From the IMG/VR virus record IMGVR_UViG_3300009185_001801, positions 1 through 24,707 of that record: 24,707 nucleotides of DNA, one strand, 5' to 3'. A model generated the notes under the pieces. It was given only the letters and a program-made list of their open reading frames with translations, was not told the DNA's origin and searched no databases. A program made the translations under genes and the position numbers. This DNA comes from a virus. This document shows, in pieces, positions 1-8,800 of the stretch; the first letter of the stretch is position 1, and every line of letters starts with the position of its first letter.

Positions 1-2
1 AA

Positions 3-974
3 AAAATTTTAAAATTTGCTGAATGGGCTAAAAATATCTATGAAAAAAGAGATATTACAGAAATTATAATTCCAGGCGACATCTTTCACAATAGAAGTGA
101 AATTTCTGTTAACACATTAGCAACTGCTGCAGCCTTTTTTCAAATTTTTAAAAATTTTAATTTATATATTTCCACTGGAAATCATGATTGCCATTTTAAA
201 AATTCATCAGATATAAATTCCATTTCAATTCTTAAGGGATGGACCAACATTACTTTGGTTGATGAAGAACCTGTGGTATTTGACACCCCAGTAAATAAAA
301 CTTTATCCTTAATACCTTGGGGTATAAAGGTAGAGGATGTGCCCAAGACAGATATTTGTGTTGGTCATTTTGAAATTAATTCATTTAAAATGAATGTTCA
401 AAAAATTTGTGATCATGGGGTAAACTCTTCTGATCTCTTAGACAGATCTCCATATATTATATCCGGTCATTTTCATCACAAAGATCATCGAAAATATGAA
501 AGAGGGGATGTATTGTATCTTGGCAGTCCATACCAACAAAATTTTGCCGACTCTGGATCAGAAAGGGGAATTTATATTTTTGATTTAAAAACCAATGAAT
601 TTGAATTTATAGTCAATAATATTTCACCACAACACTGGAAAATTTCTTTACAGAGAATCTTAGATCAAACTTTAACTAGCCAACATTTAAAAAATATTAT
701 TCCTAATAATATGATTAGCTTCGTAATTGATACCAAACATGCTTCTGAGAAAATTTCTTTATTAGCATCCAAATTACAAAGTCTTAAACCTAAATTTTTT
801 AGAATTGATTATCAAACCGTAGATAATAATTTATCTTCCACTGAAGGAGAATTAAATTATAATAGTATAGATATTCCAAAAAGTTTACAAGATTTTGTAA
901 ACACTCTAGAAACCTCAAATAAAGAAGATACTATTAGTTATCTTTCAGATCTTTACACCAAATTAACAGCATGA
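3..974 (+). CDS. 47: gp47-like recombination nuclease (Mre11/SbcD family), 5'-truncated
   Basis: Metallophosphoesterase subunit of the phage Mre11-Rad50 (gp47-gp46) complex, which processes DNA ends for recombination-dependent replication. The frame is open from the window edge, so the first metal-binding motif (the N-terminal D-x-H) lies upstream. The fragment has 323 residues; T4 gp47 has 339. Visible family motifs are GDIFHNR (fragment residues 25-31), GNHD (59-62), a GHFE element near 121-124 and GHFHH near 155-159; together they supply the metal-binding Asp, Asn and His residues. A TTG at 255 could be taken as a start, but it would remove the GD and GNHD motifs, so it is not the real one. 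The stop codon overlaps the next start (ATGA). Its partner gp46 lies about 9.3 kb downstream, beyond the glycosyltransferase island, instead of close by as in T4. Confidence 0.9.
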   Translation, partial: KILKFAEWAKNIYEKRDITEIIIPGDIFHNRSEISVNTLATAAAFFQIFKNFNLYISTGNHDCHFKNSSDINSISILKGWTNITLVDEEPVVFDTPVNKTLSLIPWGIKVEDVPKTDICVGHFEINSFKMNVQKICDHGVNSSDLLDRSPYIISGHFHHKDHRKYERGDVLYLGSPYQQNFADSGSERGIYIFDLKTNEFEFIVNNISPQHWKISLQRILDQTLTSQHLKNIIPNNMISFVIDTKHASEKISLLASKLQSLKPKFFRIDYQTVDNNLSSTEGELNYNSIDIPKSLQDFVNTLETSNKEDTISYLSDLYTKLTA

Positions 975-1726
975 ACGAAAAAATTTCAATTGGAATTATA
1001 GACATATATTCCCAAGAAACTCTCAATAAATGTCTGGAAGCAATTCCCAATTCTTTAAAAGAAAATATTGTAGTTATTTCCAATACAGATAATAAAATTC
1101 CCAATAACATTAAAAGTATTAAATTTAGCAGAGCCGTTTCCTTGGCTTCTATGAGAAATATTTTTCTTACATCAGAAAGGAGTAAAGGTAATAAAAATTA
1201 TTTTTTCATTATTAATTCAAATTTAATTTGTATCAAAGAAGATTTTTTTGAACATGTAATTAAAACCGCTTCGGTCTTTGGTACCTGGGTTATGTTTGGC
1301 CCTAACAAGAAAGTTATATCGTTGGAGGAAGACAATCATAAAATTTCTTTAGATCTTGGTTATACAATGAATCCAGATTTTATTTTTCTACATTCTGGAA
1401 TTATTAAAAATGTTGGGTTTTTTAATGAACAAATACCTAGTAATGAATCTTTAGATGTTTTAGATTATATTATCAGATGTCATAAACTTGGTGTATGTAC
1501 TCCAATGCCACACGCCCCAAGTGTTAATTATGGTTTGTATGTTATGGAAGAAGAGGTTTTAAAAATTAAATTTTCAGATGAACAAAAAATAACCAACATG
1601 AGTTATGGAATGTTTTATCATTTGCATAAATTTATTCCAGATCCCAAGGAATTTCCTAATAGAAGTCAGGATGAACTTTTTAATATTGTAGAAACTCTTC
1701 AACAAAAATATTCAAAACCTTTATAA
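971..1726 (+). CDS. GT-A-like protein, possibly degenerate glycosyltransferase
   Basis: Predicted 251-residue cytoplasmic protein with no signal peptide or membrane segment. The start resembles the first half of a family 2 glycosyltransferase: a beta strand (ISIGIIDIYS), a second strand (NIVVISNTDN, about 32-41) and a hydrophobic strand FFIINSNL (78-85). Where active GT2 enzymes carry the metal-binding DxD, this protein has N-S-N (82-84). It may use another residue, be metal-independent, or be an inactive partner of its neighbours. The later part (HSGIIKNVGFFNE) resembles the acceptor-side region of GT2 enzymes. It is first in the island and overlaps gp47 by four bases (ATGA) with no SD, suggesting translational coupling. 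Family assignment is inferred from pattern and context only. Confidence 0.5.
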   Translation: MNEKISIGIIDIYSQETLNKCLEAIPNSLKENIVVISNTDNKIPNNIKSIKFSRAVSLASMRNIFLTSERSKGNKNYFFIINSNLICIKEDFFEHVIKTASVFGTWVMFGPNKKVISLEEDNHKISLDLGYTMNPDFIFLHSGIIKNVGFFNEQIPSNESLDVLDYIIRCHKLGVCTPMPHAPSVNYGLYVMEEEVLKIKFSDEQKITNMSYGMFYHLHKFIPDPKEFPNRSQDELFNIVETLQQKYSKPL

Positions 1727-2517
1727 TGAAAAAAATTGGATTAGGTATAACAACTTATAAAAGACCAGATTATTTTTTAAAAGTAATTAATAGTATACCT
1801 TTAAAAGATTCTGGTATAGAGGTGGTAGTGGTAAATGATGGTACTCCATATGAGGACATTCATCATGTTTTTAATCATATTCAACATCCAGTTAACAAAG
1901 GTGTGGGTATATCAAAAAATAGTGCCTTAAAATTCTTATTAGAACAAAAATGTGATTACTTCTTTTTGATGGAAGATGATATAATCATTAAAGATCCTGC
2001 AGTATTTGAACAGTATATCAAAATGCATGTAGATACCGGTATACATCATTTTAATTATAGTCAGCATGGTTTAATGAACAAGTATCCAGGTTCCGATACC
2101 CCTTCACCAAAAACAGTTATTCAATATAAAAATAGTAAAGTAGCTCTGTATCCTCACTGTGTAGGAGCTTTTAGTTTTTATACTAAAGAGTGTTTGGAAA
2201 AAGTAGGATTAATGGACGAAAAATTTTACAACGCCACAGAACATTTAGAGCATACCTACAGAATCATTCAAAATAAAATGCATCCTTCATTCTGGTGGTT
2301 TGCAGACCTACCAAATGCTAATGATTTTCTGACGGACATACCGTGGACTCAAGAATCTAGTACTATATCATCTCATTATAATCATCATAACACTGTGATA
2401 AAATCTCTTCAATATTTTTATGAAAAACATAAAGTAGATTTATTACAAATTCCACAAAGTAATCTAGAAGAAATTAAATTAAATCTCAAAGAAATTTATA
2501 AATTATGGAAAATCTAA
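1726..2517 (+). CDS. Family 2 (GT-A) glycosyltransferase
   Basis: Predicted inverting glycosyltransferase of 263 residues that would move a sugar from a nucleotide-sugar to an unknown acceptor. The N-terminus has the GT2 pattern: strand IGLGITTYKRP (4-14), strand VVVVNDG (33-39) with the nucleotide-binding Asp, the segment NKGVGISKN (57-65), and the metal site FFLMEDDI (79-86), where E83-D84-D85 stands for DxD. A later FYNATEHLEHTYR stretch resembles the region holding the catalytic base in GT2 enzymes. Its ATG overlaps the upstream TAA by one base and no SD is present. The last 13 bases overlap the next gene. Donor and acceptor cannot be predicted. Confidence 0.8.
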   Translation: MKKIGLGITTYKRPDYFLKVINSIPLKDSGIEVVVVNDGTPYEDIHHVFNHIQHPVNKGVGISKNSALKFLLEQKCDYFFLMEDDIIIKDPAVFEQYIKMHVDTGIHHFNYSQHGLMNKYPGSDTPSPKTVIQYKNSKVALYPHCVGAFSFYTKECLEKVGLMDEKFYNATEHLEHTYRIIQNKMHPSFWWFADLPNANDFLTDIPWTQESSTISSHYNHHNTVIKSLQYFYEKHKVDLLQIPQSNLEEIKLNLKEIYKLWKI

Positions 2518-3236
2518 CCCTAGCATCATGTTCTTATAACACTCCAGAAGTAACATTAACAATGTTGCGATCTTTTTTTAAACATCACAATGTTACAAAT
2601 GTTTTAATATGTGAAAATTCTACTAATAACGAAACAGTCGATTTTTTAGTCAAAGAAAATGTTCCATTTATTAGAAATCAAAAAGGATTACATTCTCCTT
2701 CTGTAGATATTCTTTTAAATATGTGTACTACAGACTATATGTTGCTTGTGGATACTGATATTGTCTTTCTTAAAAACCATCAAGACATATTTGATCAATT
2801 TGTTAATATGGACTTAACTCTTTTTGGTGAAGTGTGTGGAAGTCGCGGGGGCAAATCTTTATATAACAGAGTACATCCATGGCATTGTTTGATTAATGTT
2901 AAACACATTAATCAACACAATATTAAATTTCATGACCATATTAGGCTTTCAGACAGAACCTCACCAAAGATTTATGATGTAGGGGCTAGTTTCTTTGAAG
3001 ATATCAGAAAGGCTGGTTTAAAGGTGGGTAATGCTAAATTAGAAGACATTTATTTTAAACATTATGAAGGAATGTCTTGGAGAACTAAAAAATTTGGAAA
3101 TTTAGATGGAAATATTGATATTGATCCAACAGCCACTCACAACAATTCAGAAATGTTAAAATACGGTCAATTTATAGAACGTATATACCAGGCGGAAATT
3201 CCAAGTTATAAAGATATTAAAATAAATGCAAGATAA
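2505..3236 (+). CDS. Family 2-like (GT-A) glycosyltransferase
   Basis: Protein of 243 residues with a GT2-type start: TLASCSYNTPEVTLTMLRSF (5-24), strand NVLICENS (32-39), and a clear D-T-D metal motif in YMLLVDTDIVF (78-88). A GAS-F-ED-like stretch (about 160-167, VGASFFEDIR) lies in the second half. No membrane segment is visible, so it is probably cytoplasmic. It overlaps the previous gene by 13 bases and the next by 11, and has no SD, so it is likely translated by coupling. Together with the flanking genes it forms a run of GT-A enzymes with different nucleotide-binding motifs, as if each adds a different sugar or linkage. Substrates are unknown. Confidence 0.75.
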   Translation: MENLTLASCSYNTPEVTLTMLRSFFKHHNVTNVLICENSTNNETVDFLVKENVPFIRNQKGLHSPSVDILLNMCTTDYMLLVDTDIVFLKNHQDIFDQFVNMDLTLFGEVCGSRGGKSLYNRVHPWHCLINVKHINQHNIKFHDHIRLSDRTSPKIYDVGASFFEDIRKAGLKVGNAKLEDIYFKHYEGMSWRTKKFGNLDGNIDIDPTATHNNSEMLKYGQFIERIYQAEIPSYKDIKINAR

Positions 3237-3972
3237 TATTATTTTTGCTATAGTTGTTCATAGTAAACAAATTATAGAGTTATTTGAATCTTCGCAGAGA
3301 TACAAAGATCTTAAAAATTATGTTTATATTTTAGTAGGCATACATAATGAAGATTATACTTCAGATAAAATTATCCAATGTGATCGTTTAATGGATAATA
3401 TAGAAGATAATAAAAATTATTTAGCATATACTGGATGGTATGCAGTTGCCAAAAATTTAAATTTAATTGGAAAACAATTTAAATACATTTATTTTCTCGA
3501 ATATGATACCAACATTACAGAACCATCAGATTTAAAAACCATGATCTTTAATATATTTGAAGGAGATAAAAAGGTATATGGATTTCATGCGTTTGAATTA
3601 CATTCTTGTTTCTTAGATAATAGCATATTTAATAGTTTAATGGTTTCTTTTCTAAAAGAAAAGGGTTATCGTTCAGTTAGAGGCAACAATAACAATTGGA
3701 TGGCTACTAATAATATGGTTTTTGAAAGAAATTTTTTAGTAGATTTTTTCAATGATGAAATGACAATTGATTTTTTAAAATACTTAAAAAATGATAAAAT
3801 GTCCGGACACAATTTAGAGAGATATTTAAGTGTATATTGTTTTTTAAAAAATGTTCAATTTGATTTTGTAAATCCTAATTGTTTTAAACACGAAGCAATG
3901 GATAGTCATAACACACAGGGAAGAAATAATGTATATGAAGGATTTAAAACTGTTAATAAAATTTCCGACTAG
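3226..3972 (+). CDS. Putative GT-A glycosyltransferase
   Basis: Protein of 248 residues. The first strand (IIFAIVVHSKQ, 5-15) and the hydrophobic strand followed by acidic residues, YIYFLEYDTNI (87-97, E92-Y93-D94), match a GT-A nucleotide-sugar binding core, although the D-x-D is replaced by E-Y-D. The second half is rich in aromatic residues and Asn. I do not recognise a precise family; it may be closest to the phage and bacterial GT-A proteins that carry a LEYD strand. It overlaps the upstream gene by 11 bases and the downstream gene by 44, the longest overlap in the island. No signal peptide or membrane segment was seen. Confidence 0.6.
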   Translation: MQDNIIFAIVVHSKQIIELFESSQRYKDLKNYVYILVGIHNEDYTSDKIIQCDRLMDNIEDNKNYLAYTGWYAVAKNLNLIGKQFKYIYFLEYDTNITEPSDLKTMIFNIFEGDKKVYGFHAFELHSCFLDNSIFNSLMVSFLKEKGYRSVRGNNNNWMATNNMVFERNFLVDFFNDEMTIDFLKYLKNDKMSGHNLERYLSVYCFLKNVQFDFVNPNCFKHEAMDSHNTQGRNNVYEGFKTVNKISD

Positions 3973-4600
3973 AAGTAGACCATCAAAATTTTTTAATATT
4001 TTAGACAAATATTATCTTTTATTAAAAAATCTTAATGTTGAATTTGTTATATCTTGTGACACAGATGATATAACAATGAACAATGAAGAAGTTATTGATA
4101 AATTAAATTCTTATCCCTATTTAAGATATTATTTTGAAAATAACAAATCAAAAATAGAAGCCATAAACAATAATCTAAAAGATAAAAATTTTGATATTTT
4201 GTTATTGGCTTCAGATGATATGTTGCCAGTACAAAAGGGTTATGATGAAGTTATTCGAGCCAAAATGATGGAAACGTTCCCAGATACGGACGGAGTATTA
4301 TGGTTTGATGATGATTTTCAAGGATCCAATCTAAACACTTTATGTATTCTTGGTAAAAAATACTATGACAGATTTGGTTACATTTATCATCCAGATTATA
4401 AATCATTATATAGTGACACAGAATTTACTTTAGTGAGTCAACAATTAAACAAAGTAAAGTATTTTGATCAACTTTTAATAAAACATGTGCAATATTCCAT
4501 AGTCAAAGATCAACCGGATGAATTGTACATAAAAAATGATAGTTTAGAACAAGAAGATAGAATGGTTTTTGAAAAACGCAGATTAAACAATTTTAAATGA
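3929..4600 (+). CDS. Putative GT-A glycosyltransferase with TRSRP motif
   Basis: Protein of 223 residues. The start KLLIKFPTRSRPSKF (7-21) is typical of a subgroup of family 2-like glycosyltransferases in which strand 1 is followed by T-R-x-R-P. Strand FVISCDTDD (39-47) and the metal-binding strand ILLLASDDM (90-98, with D96-D97) complete the nucleotide-sugar site. A second acidic run, WFDDDF, falls near 125-130. The start lies 44 bases inside the upstream gene; it is supported by an AGGGAAG element at 3917-3923, five bases before the ATG, one of the few SD-like sites in the window. The second ATG at 3935 is also possible. A later start would remove strand 1, so the overlap is real. The stop overlaps the next start (ATGA). 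Confidence 0.65.
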   Translation: MYMKDLKLLIKFPTRSRPSKFFNILDKYYLLLKNLNVEFVISCDTDDITMNNEEVIDKLNSYPYLRYYFENNKSKIEAINNNLKDKNFDILLLASDDMLPVQKGYDEVIRAKMMETFPDTDGVLWFDDDFQGSNLNTLCILGKKYYDRFGYIYHPDYKSLYSDTEFTLVSQQLNKVKYFDQLLIKHVQYSIVKDQPDELYIKNDSLEQEDRMVFEKRRLNNFK

Positions 4601-5322
4601 AAACAATACTAATATCTTTTGCCAATAATGAAAAATGGTATAGATCTCAAAATGTTCTTAATCAAAGTGCTGTAAAATTTGGAATTAAACATTATATTTC
4701 CTTTAATCCATCAAATTTGGATAAAGAATTTTCAGAAAAATACTCCCATTTATTAACACCAACCACTAGAGGATATGGATATTGGATGTGGAAATCAGCC
4801 ATTTTGGAACAAACTTTTAACATAGCAAATGACAACGACATTATTTTGTACATTGATAGTGGCAATCAAATTATTAGCAATTTGGATTATATTATATCCG
4901 TATGTAATCAAAAAGAGGTAGTATTATTTGATAATAGAGATGGCAATCCCCGTGGAATACCACATATAAATCAAGATTGGACTAAGAGAGATTGTTTTAC
5001 TCTAATGGATTGTGATGAAGAAAAATATTACAAAGCACCACAAATTGATGCTTCTTATCTTTTCTTTAAAAAAACACTTTTTACACAGTCTTTAATAAAA
5101 GAATTTAAAACATTTTCTGAAAATGAAAATATTATTTCAGATTTACCCAATATTACAAAACCAAATTTGACATCTTTTGCAGACCATCGACATGATCAGT
5201 CCATTATGTCCTTGTTAGCGGTAAAACATAATATAGAATTATTACCCGAACCGTCTGAGTGGGGTAATCATTTAAAACGGCCTTATCCACAATTATTCTG
5301 GCACCACAGAGGAGTATTTTAA
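4597..5322 (+). CDS. Putative GT-A-like glycosyltransferase (RGYGYWxWK family)
   Basis: Protein of 241 residues. It has the motif RGYGYWMWKSAIL (58-70) followed by DIILYIDSGN (81-90). I know this pair from a group of bacterial and viral proteins near capsule and LPS genes, in which the D-x-G stretch stands for DxD. A conserved SFADHRHDQSIMSLL stretch (about 196-210) follows, resembling the His/Asp-rich region that closes the active site in this group. No membrane segment was seen. The start overlaps the upstream stop (ATGA) and the stop overlaps the next start by one base (TAATG). The function as a sugar transferase is inferred from motif and context; the substrate is unknown. Confidence 0.6.
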   Translation: MKTILISFANNEKWYRSQNVLNQSAVKFGIKHYISFNPSNLDKEFSEKYSHLLTPTTRGYGYWMWKSAILEQTFNIANDNDIILYIDSGNQIISNLDYIISVCNQKEVVLFDNRDGNPRGIPHINQDWTKRDCFTLMDCDEEKYYKAPQIDASYLFFKKTLFTQSLIKEFKTFSENENIISDLPNITKPNLTSFADHRHDQSIMSLLAVKHNIELLPEPSEWGNHLKRPYPQLFWHHRGVF

Positions 5323-6164
5323 TGAAATTTTTAATTATACAGGAAAACGGTAGGCATGAAATTAGCAAACATTTGAGAGAATGCAACAGCATGCAAAGAG
5401 CTCTGATTTATAATGAAGTAGAGTGTGATGTTTGGGGTTTGGGACATGATAATTTTCAAACAATTCCAGATTATGAAAAATATGATGTTATTATTAATCT
5501 AGAAAATTATGATACTGGATGGATGCCTAATTTGGCTCATGTTAAATCTCCATTAAAATTTTTATGGGCTATAGACAGCCATTGCAAAGGACAAGACTAT
5601 TATGATATGGTTTACAGAGAAGGAAAATACAATTATATCCTACAAGCTACAAAATATTTTTGTAATAAAGATAGTCTTTGGTTTCCCAATTGTTATGATG
5701 AAGATTATTTGTTTCCTACAGATGTAGAAAAGAAGTATTTAATAGGTTTTTGTGGTAATATAGTTAATAGAGGGTCTCTGTTACAACACTTGGCTTCTAT
5801 CATGTCTTTTAAAATAGACATAGATGTCCGCGGAGAAGAGATGATTAATGCTATAAAATCATATAAGATTCATTTTAATAAAAATATTAGTGTGGATGTA
5901 AATTATAGAAATTTTGAAACCATGGGATGTGGAACTTTATTACTGACAGATCACAATGAACAATATTCAGAACTTGGATTTAAACCAGAAACTAATGTAT
6001 TTGTTTATAAAAATATAGAAGAAGCAGTTGAAATTATTAACTATTTAAAAGATAAAGAAGATGTTATTTCAGAAGTGGCGACAAAGGGTCAAGAATTTGT
6101 TAAATCTAAACACACTTTTAGGAATAGAGCAAAACATTTAATTAAATTTATTAATTCTCTGTAA
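5322..6164 (+). CDS. CgeB-like GT-B glycosyltransferase
   Basis: Protein of 280 residues resembling the CgeB / glycosyltransferase 1-like group (GT-B fold). The C-terminal nucleotide-binding half is diagnostic: YLIGFCGNIVNRGSLLQHL (139-157), then NYRNFETMGCGTLLLTD (194-210), in which the Glu is the usual donor-binding residue, and a C-terminal helix around 265-277 (HTFRNRAKHLIKF) typical of the family. The N-terminal acceptor domain is short, with a VIINLENYDTGW strand. The start is preceded by AGAGGAG at 5308-5314, seven bases from the ATG, the best SD in the island. CgeB relatives in phages and bacteria accompany surface glycan genes. The acceptor is not predictable. Confidence 0.75.
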   Translation: MKFLIIQENGRHEISKHLRECNSMQRALIYNEVECDVWGLGHDNFQTIPDYEKYDVIINLENYDTGWMPNLAHVKSPLKFLWAIDSHCKGQDYYDMVYREGKYNYILQATKYFCNKDSLWFPNCYDEDYLFPTDVEKKYLIGFCGNIVNRGSLLQHLASIMSFKIDIDVRGEEMINAIKSYKIHFNKNISVDVNYRNFETMGCGTLLLTDHNEQYSELGFKPETNVFVYKNIEEAVEIINYLKDKEDVISEVATKGQEFVKSKHTFRNRAKHLIKFINSL

Positions 6165-6165
6165 T

Positions 6166-6942
6166 ATGGAAATTAACATCAACTTTTTTGTTATTGCTTA
6201 TGATTTATTGTTAGACAAAGTTGTGCAACAATTATCAGAAGATGAACTTAATAAGTTAACCAGTTATACTGTACAAAAACGGATTCCAAAGCAAATAAGT
6301 GCAAAGATAAATAACAGAATTAATGAATGGAAATTGCCGTGGAATGATTACTTTTATCAAACTAATCAGTGTTATGAGTATGGAGCTATGGTTCATTTAT
6401 TTAAAAACAAAGAATTAATAGAAAATTTGACACATATAGGAATACTTCACTATGATGTTATTTTTAATAAAAACTCAATTAATAATATTCTTTTAGAATT
6501 GACAAAAAATCCAGATACTATTTTTTATCAAATGATAAGACCGAGAGAACAGCTTTCTTTATCAAAATATGAGGTGTTTAAGTTGTGTGAATTTATGGAA
6601 GAAAGAATGGATATAATGATAGACGGGTCCATTGCGTGGAATGATGGCTGGATAAGTGAAGCACTGAGTTTAACACCTAAATATATTTTTGAAAAATTTG
6701 CTCTTTTCCTGTATAAACATCATTTAGAAATTAAAGACATCTTAAAAACTAATAGATGGAATATCATGGATCATTGTCCACATCGCATGTGTGGAATTTT
6801 GGAAAGAATGTGGGGTTTTTATCTGGTATCACGTGACTTACCACTAAGGCAACTAGATATTATACATGACTGGGATTCTTACCAACATAAACACATGGAA
6901 ACTAATGGTTCCGGAGCTTCTACTTTATGTCACTTCATATAA
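6166..6942 (+). CDS. Putative DUF4422-like glycosyltransferase
   Basis: Protein of 258 residues. Two blocks suggest the DUF4422 exopolysaccharide glycosyltransferase group: an aromatic block YEYGAMVHLFKN (70-81) followed by strand HIGILHYDVIF (about 91-101), and the late block DHCPHRMCGILERMWGFYL (202-220), which corresponds to the conserved His...ER-W segment of that family. The HYD in the strand is the likely counterpart of the DxD site. One base separates it from the upstream stop, and no SD is visible. The last 16 bases overlap the next gene. It is probably cytoplasmic, with substrates unknown. The match rests on short patterns, so family membership is moderately supported. Confidence 0.55.
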   Translation: MEININFFVIAYDLLLDKVVQQLSEDELNKLTSYTVQKRIPKQISAKINNRINEWKLPWNDYFYQTNQCYEYGAMVHLFKNKELIENLTHIGILHYDVIFNKNSINNILLELTKNPDTIFYQMIRPREQLSLSKYEVFKLCEFMEERMDIMIDGSIAWNDGWISEALSLTPKYIFEKFALFLYKHHLEIKDILKTNRWNIMDHCPHRMCGILERMWGFYLVSRDLPLRQLDIIHDWDSYQHKHMETNGSGASTLCHFI

Positions 6943-7715
6943 ACAATATTTTAAATGCAGCTAATTATGAAGATATTTGTGATTATTCTATTGTGCCACC
7001 TTATGGAAAATATTTTAATCCAGAAACCTTAACAAGAGATGCTACTATTTTTTGTAAAACAGATTTTATAGGATATCTTTTTAATAACATTAAAGACTCT
7101 AAACAAAAATACAATTTAATTACTCATCACAGTGACTATCCCATTGATGAATCTCGTTGGAATTTAAAACCTTCTTGTATTAAGAAATGGTTTGCTATAA
7201 ATCCAACAGTAGAACATTCAGATCTCATTGCCATACCATTAGGTCTTAAAACTCATAAAGGTGATTATCTAGAATCTAAATATATGACGTGTTGGTTTGC
7301 AGAAAACTTTAAGTCCTTAAAGGAAAATTTTAAATCAAATACAGTATACTGCAATTGGAATATAACTAATATAAATCGCAAAGAAATCTTAAATGTACTT
7401 AAAATCAATAAAATTAATTACATACAAGATGACAATTTACCTTTTAATGAATACATTGAAAGAATGTCTCAAAGCAAATTTGTAATTTCTCCTCCCGGAA
7501 ACGGAATAGACTGTCACCGAACTTGGGAAGCTTTATATGTTGGTTGTATTCCAATTGTGTTAAAAAATCATATCTATAAAGATTGGAATTTGCCTATCTT
7601 ACAGGTTAATGATTTTGGTGAAATAACTACAGATTTATTAAACTCTTTTGTATCAGAAAATAATTTAGAACAATTAGACATTAATTATTGGAAAACAAAA
7701 TTATGGACAAATTAA
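6927..7715 (+). CDS. Exostosin-like (GT-B) glycosyltransferase
   Basis: Protein of 262 residues. The decisive block is FVISPPGNGIDCHRTWEAL (185-203) followed by YVGCIPIVL, the donor-binding segment of exostosin-type (GT47-like) and ribitol-xylosyltransferase-like enzymes, where the His-Arg and Glu contact the nucleotide-sugar. The upstream region has an AIPLGLKTHKG strand (102-112) that commonly ends the N-terminal domain in this group. The protein is shorter than eukaryotic members and carries no membrane anchor. It overlaps the upstream gene by 16 bases; a GGAG at 6913-6916 may help initiation. The next gene starts within its last codons. Confidence 0.7.
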   Translation: MSLHINNILNAANYEDICDYSIVPPYGKYFNPETLTRDATIFCKTDFIGYLFNNIKDSKQKYNLITHHSDYPIDESRWNLKPSCIKKWFAINPTVEHSDLIAIPLGLKTHKGDYLESKYMTCWFAENFKSLKENFKSNTVYCNWNITNINRKEILNVLKINKINYIQDDNLPFNEYIERMSQSKFVISPPGNGIDCHRTWEALYVGCIPIVLKNHIYKDWNLPILQVNDFGEITTDLLNSFVSENNLEQLDINYWKTKLWTN

Positions 7716-8800
7716 AAGTATTAGTGTTGGGAAGTTGTAATTTACAACAATTTCCTTTAATTGATTACGGTGGCATAGAATCTTCTGTGGAGCATCTTTG
7801 TTCTGGATTGAATACCTATTTTAAAGATGAAATAACTTTTAATGTAATAGTCCCTAAAATTTTAGAAAACAATCATTTAACAAGTCAATATAATTTTAAT
7901 ATTATAGAAACTAATTATGTGGGATGCAGCAACTCAGGAATACATCCTATTAATTTTGCTCTAGAAGCTAGAGAAATAATTCAATCTTCTTCCTCTAAGC
8001 CAGATATAATTTGGGCTCAAGGAGATTGGTCTGCAAAAGGTCTTTATGATTTAGGTATACCTATAATTTCAACTATTCAAGATAGTGGTCCGTGGGTTGA
8101 AGGAAAGTACATTTTTCATAAAAATGTTTATTATAGATTTGTATCAAAATTTTTATATGATTTGGTTTTAGAAGACTCTGAAAAAAGAGAAGATGTAAGA
8201 AATATTAAATTAAAAAGTTTCTGGGCTCATACTGGATTAGATGATTCTGAATTTATCTTTGAACCTTGCAAAGAAAATTACATACTCTGGGTAGCTGGTT
8301 TACATTGGGGAATTGAAGGAAAGGGATTAGATGTCTTTATAGAATTGGCAAAGCAATTACCAGAAGAAAATTTTATAGCCTATGGAACGGGTAATGAAGA
8401 TGTTGCTAATTACCTGAAAAAAGTAGCCACAGAATTACCAAATTTAGAATTTAGAGGCAAATTAATGAGAGGAGAAGAGCATAAAAATGCATTTAAGAAT
8501 GCAAAATTTTTTGTAATGTTCACCAGGATTCCAGAAGCTTTCGGAAGAACCAATATAGAAGCTCTTTCCAAAGGTACACCGGTTTTGGGATCTTTGTATG
8601 GTTCAGTACCAGAATTAATATCTGATAAAAATGCTGGAATTAGTTCAAATAGCTTAGAAGATTTGATTAAAGTTATTAAAGACAATAAAATAGATCATAA
8701 AAAATGTTATGACTATGCTCTTAAAAATTTTCATGTAAAACAAGAAATAGAATTCTTGATTAAAAAATCCAAACAAATATTAAACTATGAGAGTATTTAA
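7703..8800 (+). CDS. GT4-like (GT-B) glycosyltransferase
   Basis: Predicted retaining glycosyltransferase of 365 residues. The N-terminal domain has KVLVLGSCNL then GGIESSVEHL (23-32), the usual acceptor-side glycine loop of family 4. The C-terminal domain has WVAGLHWGIEGKGLDVFIELA and the EX7E motif EAFGRTNIE (278-286), followed by KGTPVLGS and SVPELI, all standard for family 4 donor binding. I chose the ATG at 7703 over an in-frame TTG at 7688 because it gives the usual few residues before strand 1. Either start lies inside the upstream gene. The last 14 bases overlap the methyltransferase gene. This is the clearest and largest enzyme of the island. Confidence 0.85.
   Translation: MDKLKVLVLGSCNLQQFPLIDYGGIESSVEHLCSGLNTYFKDEITFNVIVPKILENNHLTSQYNFNIIETNYVGCSNSGIHPINFALEAREIIQSSSSKPDIIWAQGDWSAKGLYDLGIPIISTIQDSGPWVEGKYIFHKNVYYRFVSKFLYDLVLEDSEKREDVRNIKLKSFWAHTGLDDSEFIFEPCKENYILWVAGLHWGIEGKGLDVFIELAKQLPEENFIAYGTGNEDVANYLKKVATELPNLEFRGKLMRGEEHKNAFKNAKFFVMFTRIPEAFGRTNIEALSKGTPVLGSLYGSVPELISDKNAGISSNSLEDLIKVIKDNKIDHKKCYDYALKNFHVKQEIEFLIKKSKQILNYESI

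Noticed and set aside
255-974. Separate gene starting at the TTG at 255
   Set aside because: The frame is open back to the window edge and encodes the GDIFHNR and GNHD motifs upstream of 255, so it is an internal codon of a gp47 gene cut by the window.
7688-7702. TTG at 7688 as the start of the GT4-like gene
   Set aside because: The ATG at 7703 gives the normal distance to strand 1; nothing supports the extra five residues.
8410-8685. Open frame on the - strand opposite the GT4-like gene
   Set aside because: It lies wholly opposite a motif-bearing gene, has no start context and no recognisable protein features; the same holds for the other - strand frames in the window.
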